Positions 10,307 through 22,702 of a stretch of DNA of 64,000 nucleotides are shown here, one piece after another. Each line of letters begins with the position of its first letter. The stretch's first letter is position 1. The DNA lies in NCBI RefSeq assembly GCF_021730395.1, contig NC_069362.1, forward strand, positions 68,403,501-68,467,500. Direction: 5' to 3'. The notes below the pieces were generated by a model. It was given only the letters and a program-made list of their open reading frames with translations. It was not told the DNA's origin and made no database searches. This DNA comes from Mercenaria mercenaria (taxonomy: Eukaryota; Mollusca; Bivalvia; Venerida; Veneridae). A program made the translations under genes and the position numbers.

Positions 10307-12210
10307 GGGGACGCATACTTTGAAATTAGAAAAAAGTGGGTGGGGTATTATAAAATTTACCTGCAAAAAAGTACAAGGTTTTGGTAAATGAAATGAATAC
10401 TGTTTCAACTGTTATAAGTACACAAAGGATTGCTCACTAAAATAAAAATGAGAAAAACTGAAACAAGAAAGTAATTGTTGAATTACATAAGACTTCTTGT
10501 GTACATTCAAAGTCAACAATTATGACTTTTTGGTGCGAAAATAATAGTGCTTCACTTTGTCCAAACATTTATCAATGTCCTACAGATTCTAATTTAAAGA
10601 AAGAATGTGAAATAAGTTCACTGTCTTGTTTTTCATTTGGCATATGTGAGCTAAAACACATTATTTAGTTTGTTTACAAAGTAGTGCATAAGAAAAGATA
10701 CGGTGGTCAAGGAATGCCACATTACAAAACTAAAAGAGTATATTCCCCTTAATACATTAAACATTTATCATTACAGAAGTCTAGTGGCTTACAATAAAGG
10801 CCTAGAAATGTTGCCATTATTAATTTTTAACTTGGTATTCATGAACTGCAATGCACTTAAATATCAAAACACATTCAACAAACTTTTGAAAATGTACTGT
10901 CTTAAAAATCCCTAAAATAAGTTATGAAATTTGGTTGAGAGGTCCAATCAATGTGTATTTGTGCAAAAGCAACATTCTAATCTTGTTCACAAAAGTTACT
11001 AATACACAGCAGGAATGTCAATAATCAAAACTGGACGAATATACAGTTATCCTCACTTTAATGTCATTTATAATTTGGCCTTGAATTCTCCACCATACTT
11101 TTCATAACTCTGTTTGCACGAGTTGCACGAGAATGCTGTCATTCACGTAAAAAAATGGGGTCAAATAAGTTGTAAATGCAATATCATGTAAACGTAGTTA
11201 ATGGATTATGCAGTTCAAGATAAACTTTATCTCATAACGTAACGAACATGTATAATGTTGTAACAACAACTTTACTTACACTGATTTAAGTAGCAGTCGG
11301 TTTATAAGTGACTTTATTGATTCATTTTGTGTTTTGTTATTGTTGTCAAAAGTATAACGGAAGTGCCTCACAACTGAAGCGGAAACCAGTTTGATGCGCA
11401 AAGTAGTCCACTGTAAGTAATATTTTTTGACAAATGTCCACAGAAATTAATAATTTTCTAATATTAAAGACGAATATCTGAATAGGATTCATTATTTGAT
11501 AAGAAATTATAATCATCGACATGTTTTTTTTAAAAATCATACACGTGCTGACACCTAAGTTGTCTCCCGTTGTTTATTAGAGTTACCTTTCGTCCGGCGC
11601 AGTAATACATTTGCATTGAATCGCCGAGAAGTCGTGGGAAAATTAAAAACCATGTAAACAAACTAAAATTAACCACCTTTTCAAGATGAATTTCAAGTGA
11701 TCGACATAATGCATTTAACCTGCCTGACCTGTGTAGCATCTTAGATATCTGTTCTAAGGTATTCATTGTGTAGAATGTCGTGTTATGCCCTTGCAAAGCT
11801 AATCCCACTCTGATTTTTTTGTTTACATTTTTTATCAATGAGAAATATGGCGTCCATCCCGAGATGAACTGACGTGGCGTTAAATTTTTACACGTTTAAG
11901 CACACTTGGTGTGTTAGAAAGAAAATCTCATCCCTTCAACATTATTTGGAACACTGTTATTGTAAAAAACCTGTTTTTTCCTTATACAAAAGCTTAATAT
12001 TTTGTGTTGAATGTACTTTCACAAACACCTCTGTTTTCCTATTACATTCATAGTACCACATCCTTATCCACAAAATACTGAATATTACAGGTGTCCATCA
12101 GTATTATATCAGTTTAGGAATATGTTTTTTATTTTCCCACCATCGATTTCTTGAATATGCACCCCTTCCGCATTGCTGTATGAACTGTGAATGTAGCAAT
12201 ATGCGTCCCC
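10307..12210. mobile_element. TTAA-flanked DNA element with 11 bp inverted ends
   Basis: The left end GGGGACGCATA (10307-10317) is the exact complement of TATGCGTCCCC (12200-12210), and both are bordered by TTAA (10303-10306, 12211-12214). The left TTAA is shared with the fold-back element, so one inserted in the other's target. The 1.9 kb interior has no recognisable transposase; small open frames inside (for example 11530-11838 on the minus strand) look like chance. Non-autonomous, or an internally decayed element. The ends are GGGG...CCCC rather than the classic piggyBac CCC...GGG, so the superfamily is open. Confidence 0.55.
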
Positions 12211-12214
12211 TTAA

Positions 12215-15200
12215 CAGTTTCATTTTCGCGTCTTCATTGCAATAACTGCACGTTTTAATCGCTTGATAAATTAGACTGGAGTGATTTGATCTTTTTAGAA
12301 CAAATAAATTTGACCTTAGGATGACAACTGAAAAATGTTTAATGTAGACCGTCACTGTCAGCAAAACTAAGATGATCTTTTTTTGCTCGGTGAGAGTCTA
12401 TGTTAACAGACCCGACTACATGGCTACTGGTGTAGTTACAACACAGTGAGGATCATCCAACTATGCAAATGTTAACGATTTGACTTAGGTTCTGCGCTGT
12501 AGTATTTTGCTACAGCAACCCAATACTGCATTGTAAATGTAGGCAACCTGCCATGCTCTCGTTACGTTACTGTGGTCATAAAATGTTATTTATTTGATGG
12601 CATTACTTCTTTAATTAGCTATGGATTTCTCCCTTTCTATTTTTGAACTTATGTGTGCATACAATATCGAAAATCAAATGATTACAATCTGTCCATTTAT
12701 TGAACCTTTTTGAAGCTTCCACAGCCTTCCTTTCTAAATCAGGTACATTTATATATGATGTAACAAAAATAACTTTCTGGAAACTGTAGAATGTTCCAGG
12801 ATTTTCTGTTTGTTCTAAGCTAAACAAATGTAAATTTCTAAATCATATATATTTTGGGTATCAGTGCAAGTTATGAGACATTTCGGATAACATTTCTAGC
12901 TGGACTCAGTATTGATTTACTTTCAATATGGTGTCGAATCAAACATTTGTGTAACAGAATTCCACACAAGGCGCTTAGCGTGGGGACGGGGGCACTTATC
13001 ATGACCTCTTCATAAACAGATTGAGACAAATCTGTTCTACTATCATATTGATTGATGGCATTCTAGACTCCTTATGGATCTTATAGGTATTGCTGTATAT
13101 AAGGAATCAGGTTATCTTTTGAATGGAGCTATAATCATTTGTTATAAACTTATACTTAAATTACGCAGTTTGTATTAAAAGTATTGGATTCAATTAAGAT
13201 TTTAATCAACAAGTTGTTAGAATTATATCGACAGTGATTTCGGATATAAGTGTGCATACAAAATGTTTAGTGTGGATTAAACTGTTTGGAACGTTGATAA
13301 AGCTACAAATCCATAAACAGATATATTCTAATGTTTTCAGGATTCTAATGTTTTCAGGACGTTATTCCCGGTATTATTCTGAAATTGCGTTTTTTGAATT
13401 TCTCTGCAATTGTTTAAAATTTGCTGCGACTTTTCCTACATCTGGCCACCAGTAACACTTACCTAAAATGTACATATTAATGCAGAAGGTTCTGTTATGT
13501 CATTAATATAGCAAATGACGATGATCCACTTAAACTGTATTGATTGAGAAGTATACTGATTAAAAATTAGCAAACACATTTTGATGTAATTACTTCAGTT
13601 GAATACACTCATTTTATGTAAATATTTGTAAATGAAATTACTTTATATCGAGTAGGCTTTTACATAAAAGACATATTAAAACTGAAACTTGAAACGAATA
13701 TTGTCTGTTTTAACCTTTAATAACACTGCGGTACCAATTTCACAGCTCCGGGTTTTTGCAACATATTATTTCCCTATAATGTTTTAACAAGGCTTTTGGT
13801 CCATTTATTAATATAAAACATTTGTAAGGAAATCCTATAAGCCATGCAGATTAATTGCAGACTAGAGTTGACTAAGTCTATGTTCATATTCTAGATTAGT
13901 TATCTGATTTAAAGTTTGAATTGACATAATTTGCATGAAATTAAATTCTGGACGTTTCATGATTCAAATAATGTTCATAGTCTTTGAGGACTATTTTATT
14001 TGGCAAACTCTAGGTTTTTGTTTATTGTAGTATAATGACCAATGTTCATGACTTTGTCTGGGTAACTTCCTATGTACGGAGTTTCTTCTGTCATTTATAA
14101 AATGCAAGACTCAGAAAACTGAAACATTCCCGAAAGGACCTCAGTTACTGTCAGAATACATGTTATATGACCCAGGGAAGTGCCTACATCTTTAGTATCT
14201 TGAACAATGAAATTGGTCCAGTCGCTAAGGTGACTATGACGTCTAAAGACTAGCTGACAAACGATATAGAGTGTCCTTTGTTTAAACGTGTAGCTGGTGA
14301 GACCAAATATCTCATACATTTCTTATGGCTACCTTGCCTAAATGATTAGTGTACTAATGATTTGTAAATGATTTCAATTATGAGCTAGATAATTTCAGGG
14401 ATCAGGCAAATCACCAAATGTTTCAACTATCAATTTTCAACTCAAAATCAGCAGCTGAAACTCATATAGGCTGGAGATGCTATACTTGACTGGTCTTTAT
14501 GTCGAAGTTCCCTTCAGACAATGTCTTTGAACAACAACGTACTAGTCCTATCGCACAGATTCTCAGCCTATGTTCTCTTAATTAAAGCTGCAACTCAATA
14601 AGATTGCCCTGACTCCTGGATGCTCAGCGCTGATACGCTATCACTAAAAGCATTCAACTACCATATAGGTATAACCCTGATGCCTTGGCTGTACTTCGCC
14701 AATAACGCTGAGCCTCGTCTATAAGCTGGAACTCTCCTACTTTCTCAGTAGATCACCAAAACCTATGTCTCTGCCTCAGCTTTCCGATGCTCAGCCTATA
14801 TTTGCTATCGTCTATAGCATTCAACTACCCTTAACGTAAACTCCTATGCAATGGCCCTATAGCTCGAAACCTTGTTGAAATTCTGCAACTCTTCTATAGT
14901 CTATGAACTTCAAACTTTTCTTTTTAATAATTTATCCGCCCTGACAGTGTAGTTGCAATAACTTCCTCATCAAGGTACTGGGATAAATTATTAGTTGAAT
15001 CCTCGATGTGTCTTCTTCTGTCACTGTCGTCCATCTACCTATTTATACATTAGCAGACGTGAGCTTTGATTGGTGCTTTTTATAGAACTTGTTTCTGATT
15101 GGTCTAAAATCGAACATAGTATTTTACAAGGAGTACCTGTTCTAGGCCTAACTAAACTAAAGGAACCAGCGTGGGAGCCATCTGGTCTAGTCGCGTAATG

Positions 15201-16060
15201 GCTGCCAGGTATTTGAACACTAATTTTTCACTTGGCATGGCAACAGAGATCTAAATTGAGGCTAGTTTTTGTTTAAATTTCATTGTGGATGTATTGTTGA
15301 CATTTTGGCAGGAAAAATGGGAGAGCAGGTTGTATTTGGTGAAGTCAAGCTCCATTTTAGTATGAGTAGTACTTTCAGGTCACAGCAGTGTGATTTTGAT
15401 GTCAGTTTACAGTAAGTAAATGTGACCAGAGAAATCTTTCTTAGAAGATACATGACCCCTACTTTTCTTTTCATTTTATATCAGTTTTATCATAACTCTT
15501 TAAAATGAGGTAAGGATTTGTTCTCTGAAATGGGTCTAGCTATGTTTGGTAGCTCTTTGAAAAAGGTCAGTTTTATATAGAATATATAGGGGAAACTATT
15601 TAGGCTATTGTGACCTTCTAACAAATAGTTGGTTCCCTTTAACTATTGTATACAATATTATGTGTGATGCTGGGGTCCAGCTATCACTGTAATTAACCCA
15701 ATTCGTCCATAAATGACCCAAATCCTATTATTTATAGCAATTAGAATATAATTATAGCCATGGTAGCATGAAAAGGGAGTCAGGCACTATCTGTGCTTAT
15801 GTGTAACGTTATCAATATATCAAATATACAAATTATTCTGACAGTTACAACGATGTACATAAAATCCGTTAGTCGTAGCATTTCTGAAATCGTCATAAAT
15901 AGTTGTCAGAGTTTACGGAGAGATTCTATTCAAAATGTAGGATTATGGAGGAATGATGTCTCCATGAAGTAGTTATAGGAAATGAAAGAGAGAACGAATT
16001 AGTATCATATAACCTATATGATATTAGGGAGAAAAACATAGTACTGAAGAGGCCACACAA
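12215..16060. other. Gene-free stretch with one old repeat copy
   Basis: No coding region supported. A decayed hairpin-core repeat copy is at 12965-13085 (CAGATTGAGACAAATCTG, then GGCATTCTAGACTCC and GGATCTTATAG match the family order). At about 14450-14900 lies a pyrimidine-rich stretch with repeated short words (CTCAGC, GCATTCAACTACC twice, near 14647 and 14818), followed by TATTTATA near 15040; I cannot assign it. Confidence 0.4.
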
Positions 16061-16064
16061 TTAA

Positions 16065-16504
16065 AGTGGAATTATACGCTTTTTTCAAGTAAAAATACAG
16101 CACAAATAGATATGTGTGTAAAAAGGGTGGAGGAAATTATAGTTTTTAACCAAGTATACCAAACTCTTCCTGTTGCCATTACGAAATAATAACTTTTTAA
16201 ATATGACTTTTCTTATTTTGACTAGGGCAGTCTTTTTAAGAAAAGTCAAACAGCTTGCAGGAGTTGCTTCCCTTCAACCTCAGAAATCTCTACTTATAGT
16301 TAAGGGAGATCATTGCGTACAAGACTGAAGAAATGAACTATTTTTTATTAGTCCGATTTCTTCATTTCTAAAGCATCACTTTCAAATACTTATGCGGCAT
16401 TATTGTTAATTAAACACATTTAAATGCACAGCAACCGAAAACTTGCTTTTATAAAACATTCACCAAAAACACACTACGTGCTGTAAGATGCGCATAATGC
16501 CACT
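16065..16504 (+). mobile_element. TTAA-flanked MITE, copy 1
   Basis: Bounded by TTAA at 16061-16064 and 16505-16508 with ends AGTGGAATTATACGC and GCGCATAATGCCACT, imperfect inverted repeats. The same 440 bp element lies inverted at 22264-22702. No coding sequence. TTAA duplication fits piggyBac-type mobilisation. Confidence 0.85.
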
Positions 16505-16508
16505 TTAA

Positions 16509-17991
16509 AGCATCTCATAGATACTGTTGAATCGTCTTTTATTTTATCAAATTATCTGTTAGGTGCAATTTTGAAGAAAGCTAGATTGACATTTACTTTA
16601 CCCCCTTAAATAGTTCAATACCTGTTGACAAGTTGAAGCTGGAAACTGATGCTTTGTATTAATGTGGTCTGTAGCTTACTTCATAAACTTTACGCATTAA
16701 AAAGTTTATTTAGTGAAAAATGTTATTTTATTCTTAAGTGTTTAGTAAAATGTTATCCTGTGAAGTTTTATGTCGGCTCGCCTCGGCGACACGGTATTTT
16801 ATTGTGAAAACTTGCTAAAACTCTGAGCATTTCCAAAACAGATTGTATTTAAGCTTTTCTTTTCGTTATCAAAATGAAGCCCAATGCCGAAACACAATGA
16901 TACGACAGTTATTGGCTTATTGAAAATTGACCAACAGAAACGAGTCTTTAAAAGCAGATATCTTCAGTACTTGAAAGCATTTAAAGTTCCAGTATATGAA
17001 AACAATCTGAAAAATGTGATAAGCCTTATTTGAAAGATCGATATTTTCGTAGTTTTGATCGTTAAATTTACTTGTATCTCCGAAATTGAACGTTGCCAAA
17101 ATCACGCTTTCAATAGCATTGTTATTTGTTGCCTTAAGCTAGGGTCAATTAATGGCACGAGGACACTATCTTATATCATACGGTGGTATTGTGTTGGTTT
17201 AAAAGTGAAAGAAGATTTGTAAAAGAAGTTATACATCTGTAAATATCTACACAACAATAGCTATACTTAAATATATGTTCATAGTACCAAATTTGCAACT
17301 TGCCTAAATGTGTTTAATTAATTCAATGTCAAAACATATTAACTCCTTATATCTATATTTTTACAAAAAAAAAACACGTTATCTACTAAACTCCTTTTAT
17401 TACCTCTTAAAAACTTATTCTAACAAATTTAAAATAGATCTTTGATTGCTAGAACACATGAACTGTTTGTGTAAAAAAAACTAAAGTTTTAACATGTTCT
17501 ACTTTTTCTTACAAACATATTTTATCATAATTATATTTCAATAGTTTGGGTTTAAAGCAAGATTCTTTTTTTGTATGCTTTATGAAAACGTTTCCTTTGA
17601 CAGAAAAAAAAAACGAAATCCAATAATAATATCATTCATGCGCCGATAGAAAAATTCGTTCCTTCTAGCTTTTATTTTAATTTTAAAATACATTTAGTGA
17701 TAAAGTGCTATAAAAGTGCGACACACTTTGCTTGTTTGTGTATCAGCTTATTAATTGTCGCCATCGGTCACACGTCTGGAGGAAATGTAGTGCAAGAAAC
17801 AGGAGAAGCTTTCATCGCCCTTTAGCGTGCTAGGTGTGAAGCATTTCTCCACGGGACTCTTATCCCAATTTAGTATTTCTAGTTGGAGGTACAAGGGCTC
17901 GAACTCACTACAGATTCTGGACTACTGTGTCTGCTCATTTGTCATACTACTAGGATTATATAACATGGCTATTTTACCACGTGATTAACTA
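16509..17991. other. Non-coding stretch
   Basis: AT-rich sequence between the TTAA-flanked element and the hairpin upstream of the first GPCR gene. I see no coding region, repeat or RNA gene in it. Confidence 0.35.
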
Positions 17992-18113
17992 AAATCACAG
18001 GCGCTTGAAGCTCTATCAATAAATATATGCATTACCATATCCCACCCACCCTATATACTAACTTGCGTATACTTTTTTTAATTGACAGAGCCTCAAGCGC
18101 CTGTGATAAAATC
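17992..18113. repeat. Inverted repeat (hairpin) upstream of the first GPCR
   Basis: Arms of about 29 bp (17992-18020, containing CACAGGCGCTTGAAGCTC; 18085-18113, its near-complement) enclose a loop of 64 bp with a CCCACCCACCC stretch. Probably a small palindromic MITE. It is about 0.7 kb upstream of the GPCR start codon. Confidence 0.65.
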
Positions 18114-18149
18114 TTATATGTCTTAAAACAACTAATCTCAAAAACTTAG

Positions 18150-18280
18150 TGCGTGAGGTGCTGGAGGACGTGAGGGGTTTGGCATTTTCTATTACCTCTC
18201 ATTAACAGACACAATCAAACGGAGTCTGCTATAATTTTGCTTGGATGTATTCTATGCTTCCAAAGAGTGTCTTCCTTTAG
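18150..18280 (+). repeat. Hairpin-core dispersed repeat copy
   Basis: Contains the family blocks in order: ATTACCTCTCATTAACAG, ACAATCAAACGGAGTCTGC, TTTTGCTTGGATG, ATTCTATGCTTCCAAAG. One mismatch (CAGACAC opposite GAGTCTG) breaks the core stem in this copy. Confidence 0.65.
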
Positions 18281-18524
18281 ATTTAATTACAGAATATATT
18301 TACTTTATTTTCACATTTAAATTAGAATACACATGTAGGAGGAAAATTATCTCTTAGACTGTAATATTGACAATTACGAAAGCAAGTCTGATAAAAAAAT
18401 CTTTTTCCCATTCGACTTTTATGTTTCACACTGGATACTTGGATGGTGAAACCAAGCCTGTATTTACGGGAAAAGAAGCCATTGTGAGACTTATTATATG
18501 CATTACAGATCTGGATCAATGCGA

Positions 18525-18828
18525 TACAATCAATTAGATTATTATCGATATTATAGTCACTGAGGAATAAAATGTTTTAGTCAAACAGTCAGTCCCTACG
18601 AACTGAGATACACTTTACCTTACATCTCATTTATTTGAAAAGCTTTCAAACAACCACTTGTTAACAGGGTTGCGGCTGTTCGACAAACATCAGTAATGGG
18701 CTAAAACATGCACTTAATTTAATGACCGATATCTCTATCTTAAAAGATATAAAGAGAGCAGCTTTTTCCGTGACTTTTTTGCGCACATGTTATAAGTTTA
18801 TCACAACTGAAGGTAGACCTGAACGGAT
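18525..18828 (+). promoter_or_regulatory. Upstream region shared with the paralogous GPCR
   Basis: About 300 bp before the start codon is recognisably similar to the region upstream of the second GPCR (31327-31650 on the other strand): shared blocks include CAATTAGATTAT, AGGAATAA, GAAAGCTTTCA-like and ATCAGTAATGGG. Since the two genes are separated by more than 10 kb of unrelated sequence, this shared part was copied with the gene and probably contains its promoter and 5' UTR. Confidence 0.6.
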
Positions 18829-19779
18829 ATGGTTAACGAGGCATATTTTACGGTATGGCATATCGTGTATTATACAGTTATGATTCCGACAGTGTTTGGG
18901 AACGGGCTTATATTATACAGCGTTGCAAAATTTCCAAGACTGCGAAGCAATATTCATATTCTTATTGCAAATTTGGCAATTTCGGATTTAATCGTAGGTG
19001 CAGTTTTGATACCAACAGATATGCTTTCGGACATGTTCGGATGGAAAAGCAACAAATACGTTTGTTTGACTTGTCTAGGATTCTTTGTCCTAAGTTTAGG
19101 AACGTCTTGCTATAATTTACTTTTGATATCAATAGAAAGGTTTATAGCTATAAACTTTCCATTTCGTGCAAAAATGATGTTAACCAAACCAAAGATGGCA
19201 CTTATGATATGTTTTGGCTGGACAGTTGTAGCAATCAATAGCTCGATACCACTGTATGGTGTGAACAGCTTTACAAACTCATCTACAGAGTGTGCTCATA
19301 ATGTAGTCTGGCCTGAGGCCTATCAAATGTACAATGATTGGCTACTTACCACTGCTTTAATTGTGAATTTTGTATTTTATATGATAGTGGTGCGTATTGC
19401 TGTTAAAAAGGCACGTAGAAGGAATTACATTGGGGGTAATAAACATTTCAATATCCATGCAAAAGCTAAAACAGACTTACAGCACATGGTCACTATGGTA
19501 ATTGTCCTCGGAACATTCGTGCTATGTTGGTTACCCTATGTTACACTTATTTTCATGGTCACATTTTGGGACACGCCTAATTTTCAATTTGTGAAAAGAT
19601 GTACACTGATAATCGGTCTGTTAAATTCAGCAATGAACTGGCTTATCTATGGATACAGAAACAAAGAATTCAGAAAAGCATTCAAGAGTACATTGAAATG
19701 TAAATTCTGTTACAAGGATGACAACCGATTACCTCCGTCAGCAGCAACCAGCTATAGAGCTAGCAGTGTGGAATTTTGA
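18829..19779 (+). CDS. Class A (rhodopsin-like) G protein-coupled receptor, paralogue 1
   Basis: Intronless 316-residue receptor, full length for a short class A GPCR with minimal N-terminus. Visible landmarks: TM1 with FGNGLIL (N1.50), TM2 LAISDLIVG (D2.50), C3.25 in NKYVCLTC, TM3 end SIERFIAI (ERF in place of DRY), extracellular loop 2 with NSS glycosylation site and the cysteine STECAH that would pair with TM3, TM6 FVLCWLPYV (CWxP), and TM7 LNSAMNWLIYGYRN, where the NPxxY proline is tryptophan. The tail has a CKFC cysteine pair that could be palmitoylated. Such receptors sit in the plasma membrane and signal through G proteins; the overall pattern is amine/adenosine-receptor-like but the ligand cannot be deduced. 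About three quarters identical to the receptor at 30376-31326. Inverted MITE copies flank it at 16 and 22 kb. Confidence 0.92.
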   Translation: MVNEAYFTVWHIVYYTVMIPTVFGNGLILYSVAKFPRLRSNIHILIANLAISDLIVGAVLIPTDMLSDMFGWKSNKYVCLTCLGFFVLSLGTSCYNLLLISIERFIAINFPFRAKMMLTKPKMALMICFGWTVVAINSSIPLYGVNSFTNSSTECAHNVVWPEAYQMYNDWLLTTALIVNFVFYMIVVRIAVKKARRRNYIGGNKHFNIHAKAKTDLQHMVTMVIVLGTFVLCWLPYVTLIFMVTFWDTPNFQFVKRCTLIIGLLNSAMNWLIYGYRNKEFRKAFKSTLKCKFCYKDDNRLPPSAATSYRASSVEF

Positions 19780-19924
19780 ATTTTACAAAAGGTAGACAGT
19801 CTGTCTAAAAAGATATTTATTTAAGTACATCAAATTTCACAAACTGAAGGAGATGGTAATATACCATTTCTTGCAAGAGAGGGAACGTTTTGAGTTGAAG
19901 GAATAGTAGTTATCTCTAAATCGT

Positions 19925-19930
19925 AATAAA
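19925..19930 (+). promoter_or_regulatory. Polyadenylation signal after GPCR 1
   Basis: AATAAA 146 bp downstream of the stop codon, the first such signal 3' of the gene. Confidence 0.5.
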
Positions 19931-20056
19931 ATTTGAGGCAATATATCTATCTTTTTCATTGATGCAAATTATTTATTCCACCATATATATGTTTCGTATT
20001 TATTTAATAATATGTATTAATCTGCCGTAAGATTTTTGTTTTAAATGTATGATTGT

Positions 20057-20250
20057 TTTTGTATTGTTTTTTTGGGTTTTTTTTTGTTTTTGTTTGGTTT
20101 AACGTTGCACCATCACAATTATTGGTCATATGGCAACTTTCTAGCTTAGACCACAAGTGCCACTCCATGCATTATTTCATCCGACCTTCTGTAAGCCAGC
20201 TAGATGGCTTCCTCACATGAAGAATTAAACGCCCCGAGTGAGGCTCGAAC
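20057..20250 (-). mobile_element. 5'-truncated tRNA-derived SINE with 14 bp target duplication
   Basis: Same family as 3693-3951, opposite strand. It is bounded by exact direct repeats AAATGTATGATTGT at 20043-20056 and 20251-20264, the mark of LINE-assisted retroposition. Read on the minus strand it begins at the B-box-like GTTCGAGCCTCACTCGG and ends in an A-rich tail (T-rich on the plus strand, 20066-20094), so the first half of the tRNA head is missing. Confidence 0.85.
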
Positions 20251-20264
20251 AAATGTATGATTGT

Positions 20265-22259
20265 ACCTATTTATAAGAATGGTGATGTAAATAACGTTTT
20301 TAATTATAGAGGGAAGTGTATAAACCTTGTTAATAGTATTGATAAAGTACTATCTCTAAAATAGTATATGTATAGTTTATGAAATGATGTAAACTCTAAA
20401 CGAATACACATACAAACGTTGCAACCTATCATCGGAATTTTAAGGCAAAACATTATTTTTTTAAATGTGAACCAGAGCCATCTTTTACACTATCGGAACA
20501 ATTGGCCTGCGGAATTGTACACGTGGTGCATAACTGTACAAACCCCTAGAGCTATACCCTCGTGAAATTATTCCGCAGTCGTAGAACTTCTTCCTAACAT
20601 TTCGATATATGAAAACATGATTCTTCTTAGACCAATATGAGTAAATACAAAGACCTAATTAAGCTAAAAATTCAGCTTGCTCTTCGCATTGCATCAGACT
20701 TTCATAGCTCTTTGTTCTACGTTTTCCAGAACAAGGCTTTTTCTTGATGTGTCTTTACATATTTATGACAACACCATTCATAGTGGCCGCTATTCTACAG
20801 AACTACGTGTGTAGTTATATGCATTTATAATGTTCAAGATATCTTAATAAATTGTGAACAATGTTATTTATGGATTCTTTTCATTGCAAATTCCATCCAT
20901 TTTGGACACAACATGTTTTAAAATTTGATTTTTTGGTTAACTGCTAATTGATTGTTGTAAAGCTTGCAAAATAATTATTTCGGCTTGATGGAAAGCAAAG
21001 CCTTTTAATTTTATTTGTATAGTTCACGAAAACCCCTACTAAAGATTTTGCAAATCAAGCTGTAAAGGGGTTTAATTAAGATGATCCTTGGAAAGTATAG
21101 TTAGAACGAAACACAGTTTGATTCAGTATGTTATAATAAATATGAATATTATATTGCAAATCTACGTAAGGAAGTGTCCCCGTACCAAACGAATAAAATT
21201 AGGAAGTAAGTAATCCTAAAATGAAAACACTTATCTCGGGGAAATTTTAGGAAAGATTAGCCGGTGGCTATATACATGGCATTTCATGAAAACGGGTCCC
21301 ACTTAAGCGTTCATGCAGTACTCCTCAAAGGTACTTCAACCATAATGTAAAGGGTCTTCAGAATTGTCATCCGGTGTGACACTGTATGGGACGTCTACTG
21401 GTAGGATAGTCTCAAAAATGGTTATGATGCAGACACTCTTTTCCTGCTGTAAAAAAAGGAAGAAACTTGCACGGCCCTTGAAAACAAAAATTGGGAAATA
21501 TACCGGTATTGAAATAATCTTTTCGGAAAACTTTGCTTTATAAAGATAACTATTTTACGACGATAGCTACCTACCTTTCTCGTGGCAGAAATAGGCCATG
21601 AAACATTTAAAATATATATGTTCTTTCCTTAGAAGAGAAAAAACTGTAAATGGAGATTATTTGAACATTGTCTCTCCGTTTGTTGGAAGTTTCTGACTGT
21701 AAATGACACAGGCAGTCAATGTTCATGTTTAATCTGATTAATTACTGTTTTGTATCCCTGTGTGTTATATCATCCTGTATAAATGATTGTTGTTTCTTGC
21801 ACACCGGACTGGCGTTTCTTGCATACCGGACTGGCGTTTCCGGTGATTTTACCCATGTCGGCAAAACCCATCTGGCACCCCCCATGCCAAATAACTCTCG
21901 TGCCTCGGCTACCTGCGCTCGGGACGGATATTTCTATCCGATTCGTAAACACATGACAGATATTATTAATCCTGATATATTCCGTACTATAGTATCACTC
22001 TGCTTACTTTCAATGTTATTTCTGGATAACTGAGACCTGTCTTCTGCTAATAAAAGTAACAGATGACTCTTCACTATCGGTCAAAGGGAGACAAGACAAA
22101 ATTGAATTATATTACCAACTATAAAATGAGCATGAAAAGGTCGCCATTTCTGATGCGTAAGCGTGCGTCCACCTGTAACAAAAAGTAAATAAAATAAAAC
22201 ACGTGCATATTTCATGATAAAAACGGATTTCAAAACTATAATTGTTACAAAGCCATCTA
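20265..22259. other. Non-coding stretch downstream of GPCR 1
   Basis: No gene. A small imperfect inverted pair (CTGCGGAATT near 20508, ATTCCGCAG near 20571) may be a minor MITE. At 21800-21930 there is a short tandem duplication (ACCGGACTGGCGTTTC twice) in a GC-richer patch of unknown origin. Confidence 0.35.
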
Positions 22260-22263
22260 TTAA

Positions 22264-22702
22264 TGTGGCATTATGCGCATCTTACAGCACGTAGTGTGTT
22301 TTTGATGAATGTTTTATAAAAGCAAGTTTTCGGTTGCTGTGCATTTAAATGTGTTTAATTAACAATAATGCCGCATAAGTATTTGAAAGTGATGCTTTAG
22401 AAATGAAGAAATCGGACTAATAAAAAATAGTTCATTTCTTCAGTCTTGTACGCAATGATCTCCCTTACCTATAAGTAGAGATTTCTGAGGTTGAAGGGAA
22501 GCAACTCCTGCAAGCAGTTTGACTTTTCTTAAAAAGACTGCCCCAGTTAAAATAAGAAAAGTCATATTTAAAAAGTTATTATTTCGTAATGGTAACAGGA
22601 AGAGTTTGGTATACTGGGTTAAAAACTATAATTTCCTCCACCCTTTTTACACACATATCTATTTGTGCTGTATTTTACTTGAAAAATGCGTATAATTCCA
22701 CT
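22264..22702 (-). mobile_element. TTAA-flanked MITE, copy 2 (inverted relative to copy 1)
   Basis: Bounded by TTAA at 22260-22263 and 22703-22706. The complement matches 16065-16504 almost base for base. Together the two copies form a 440 bp inverted pair about 5.8 kb apart around the GPCR gene. Confidence 0.85.

Noticed and set aside
18855-19115. Second open frame overlapping GPCR 1 (and its equivalents inside GPCR 2)
   Set aside because: Alternative-frame shadow of the receptor; no independent features.
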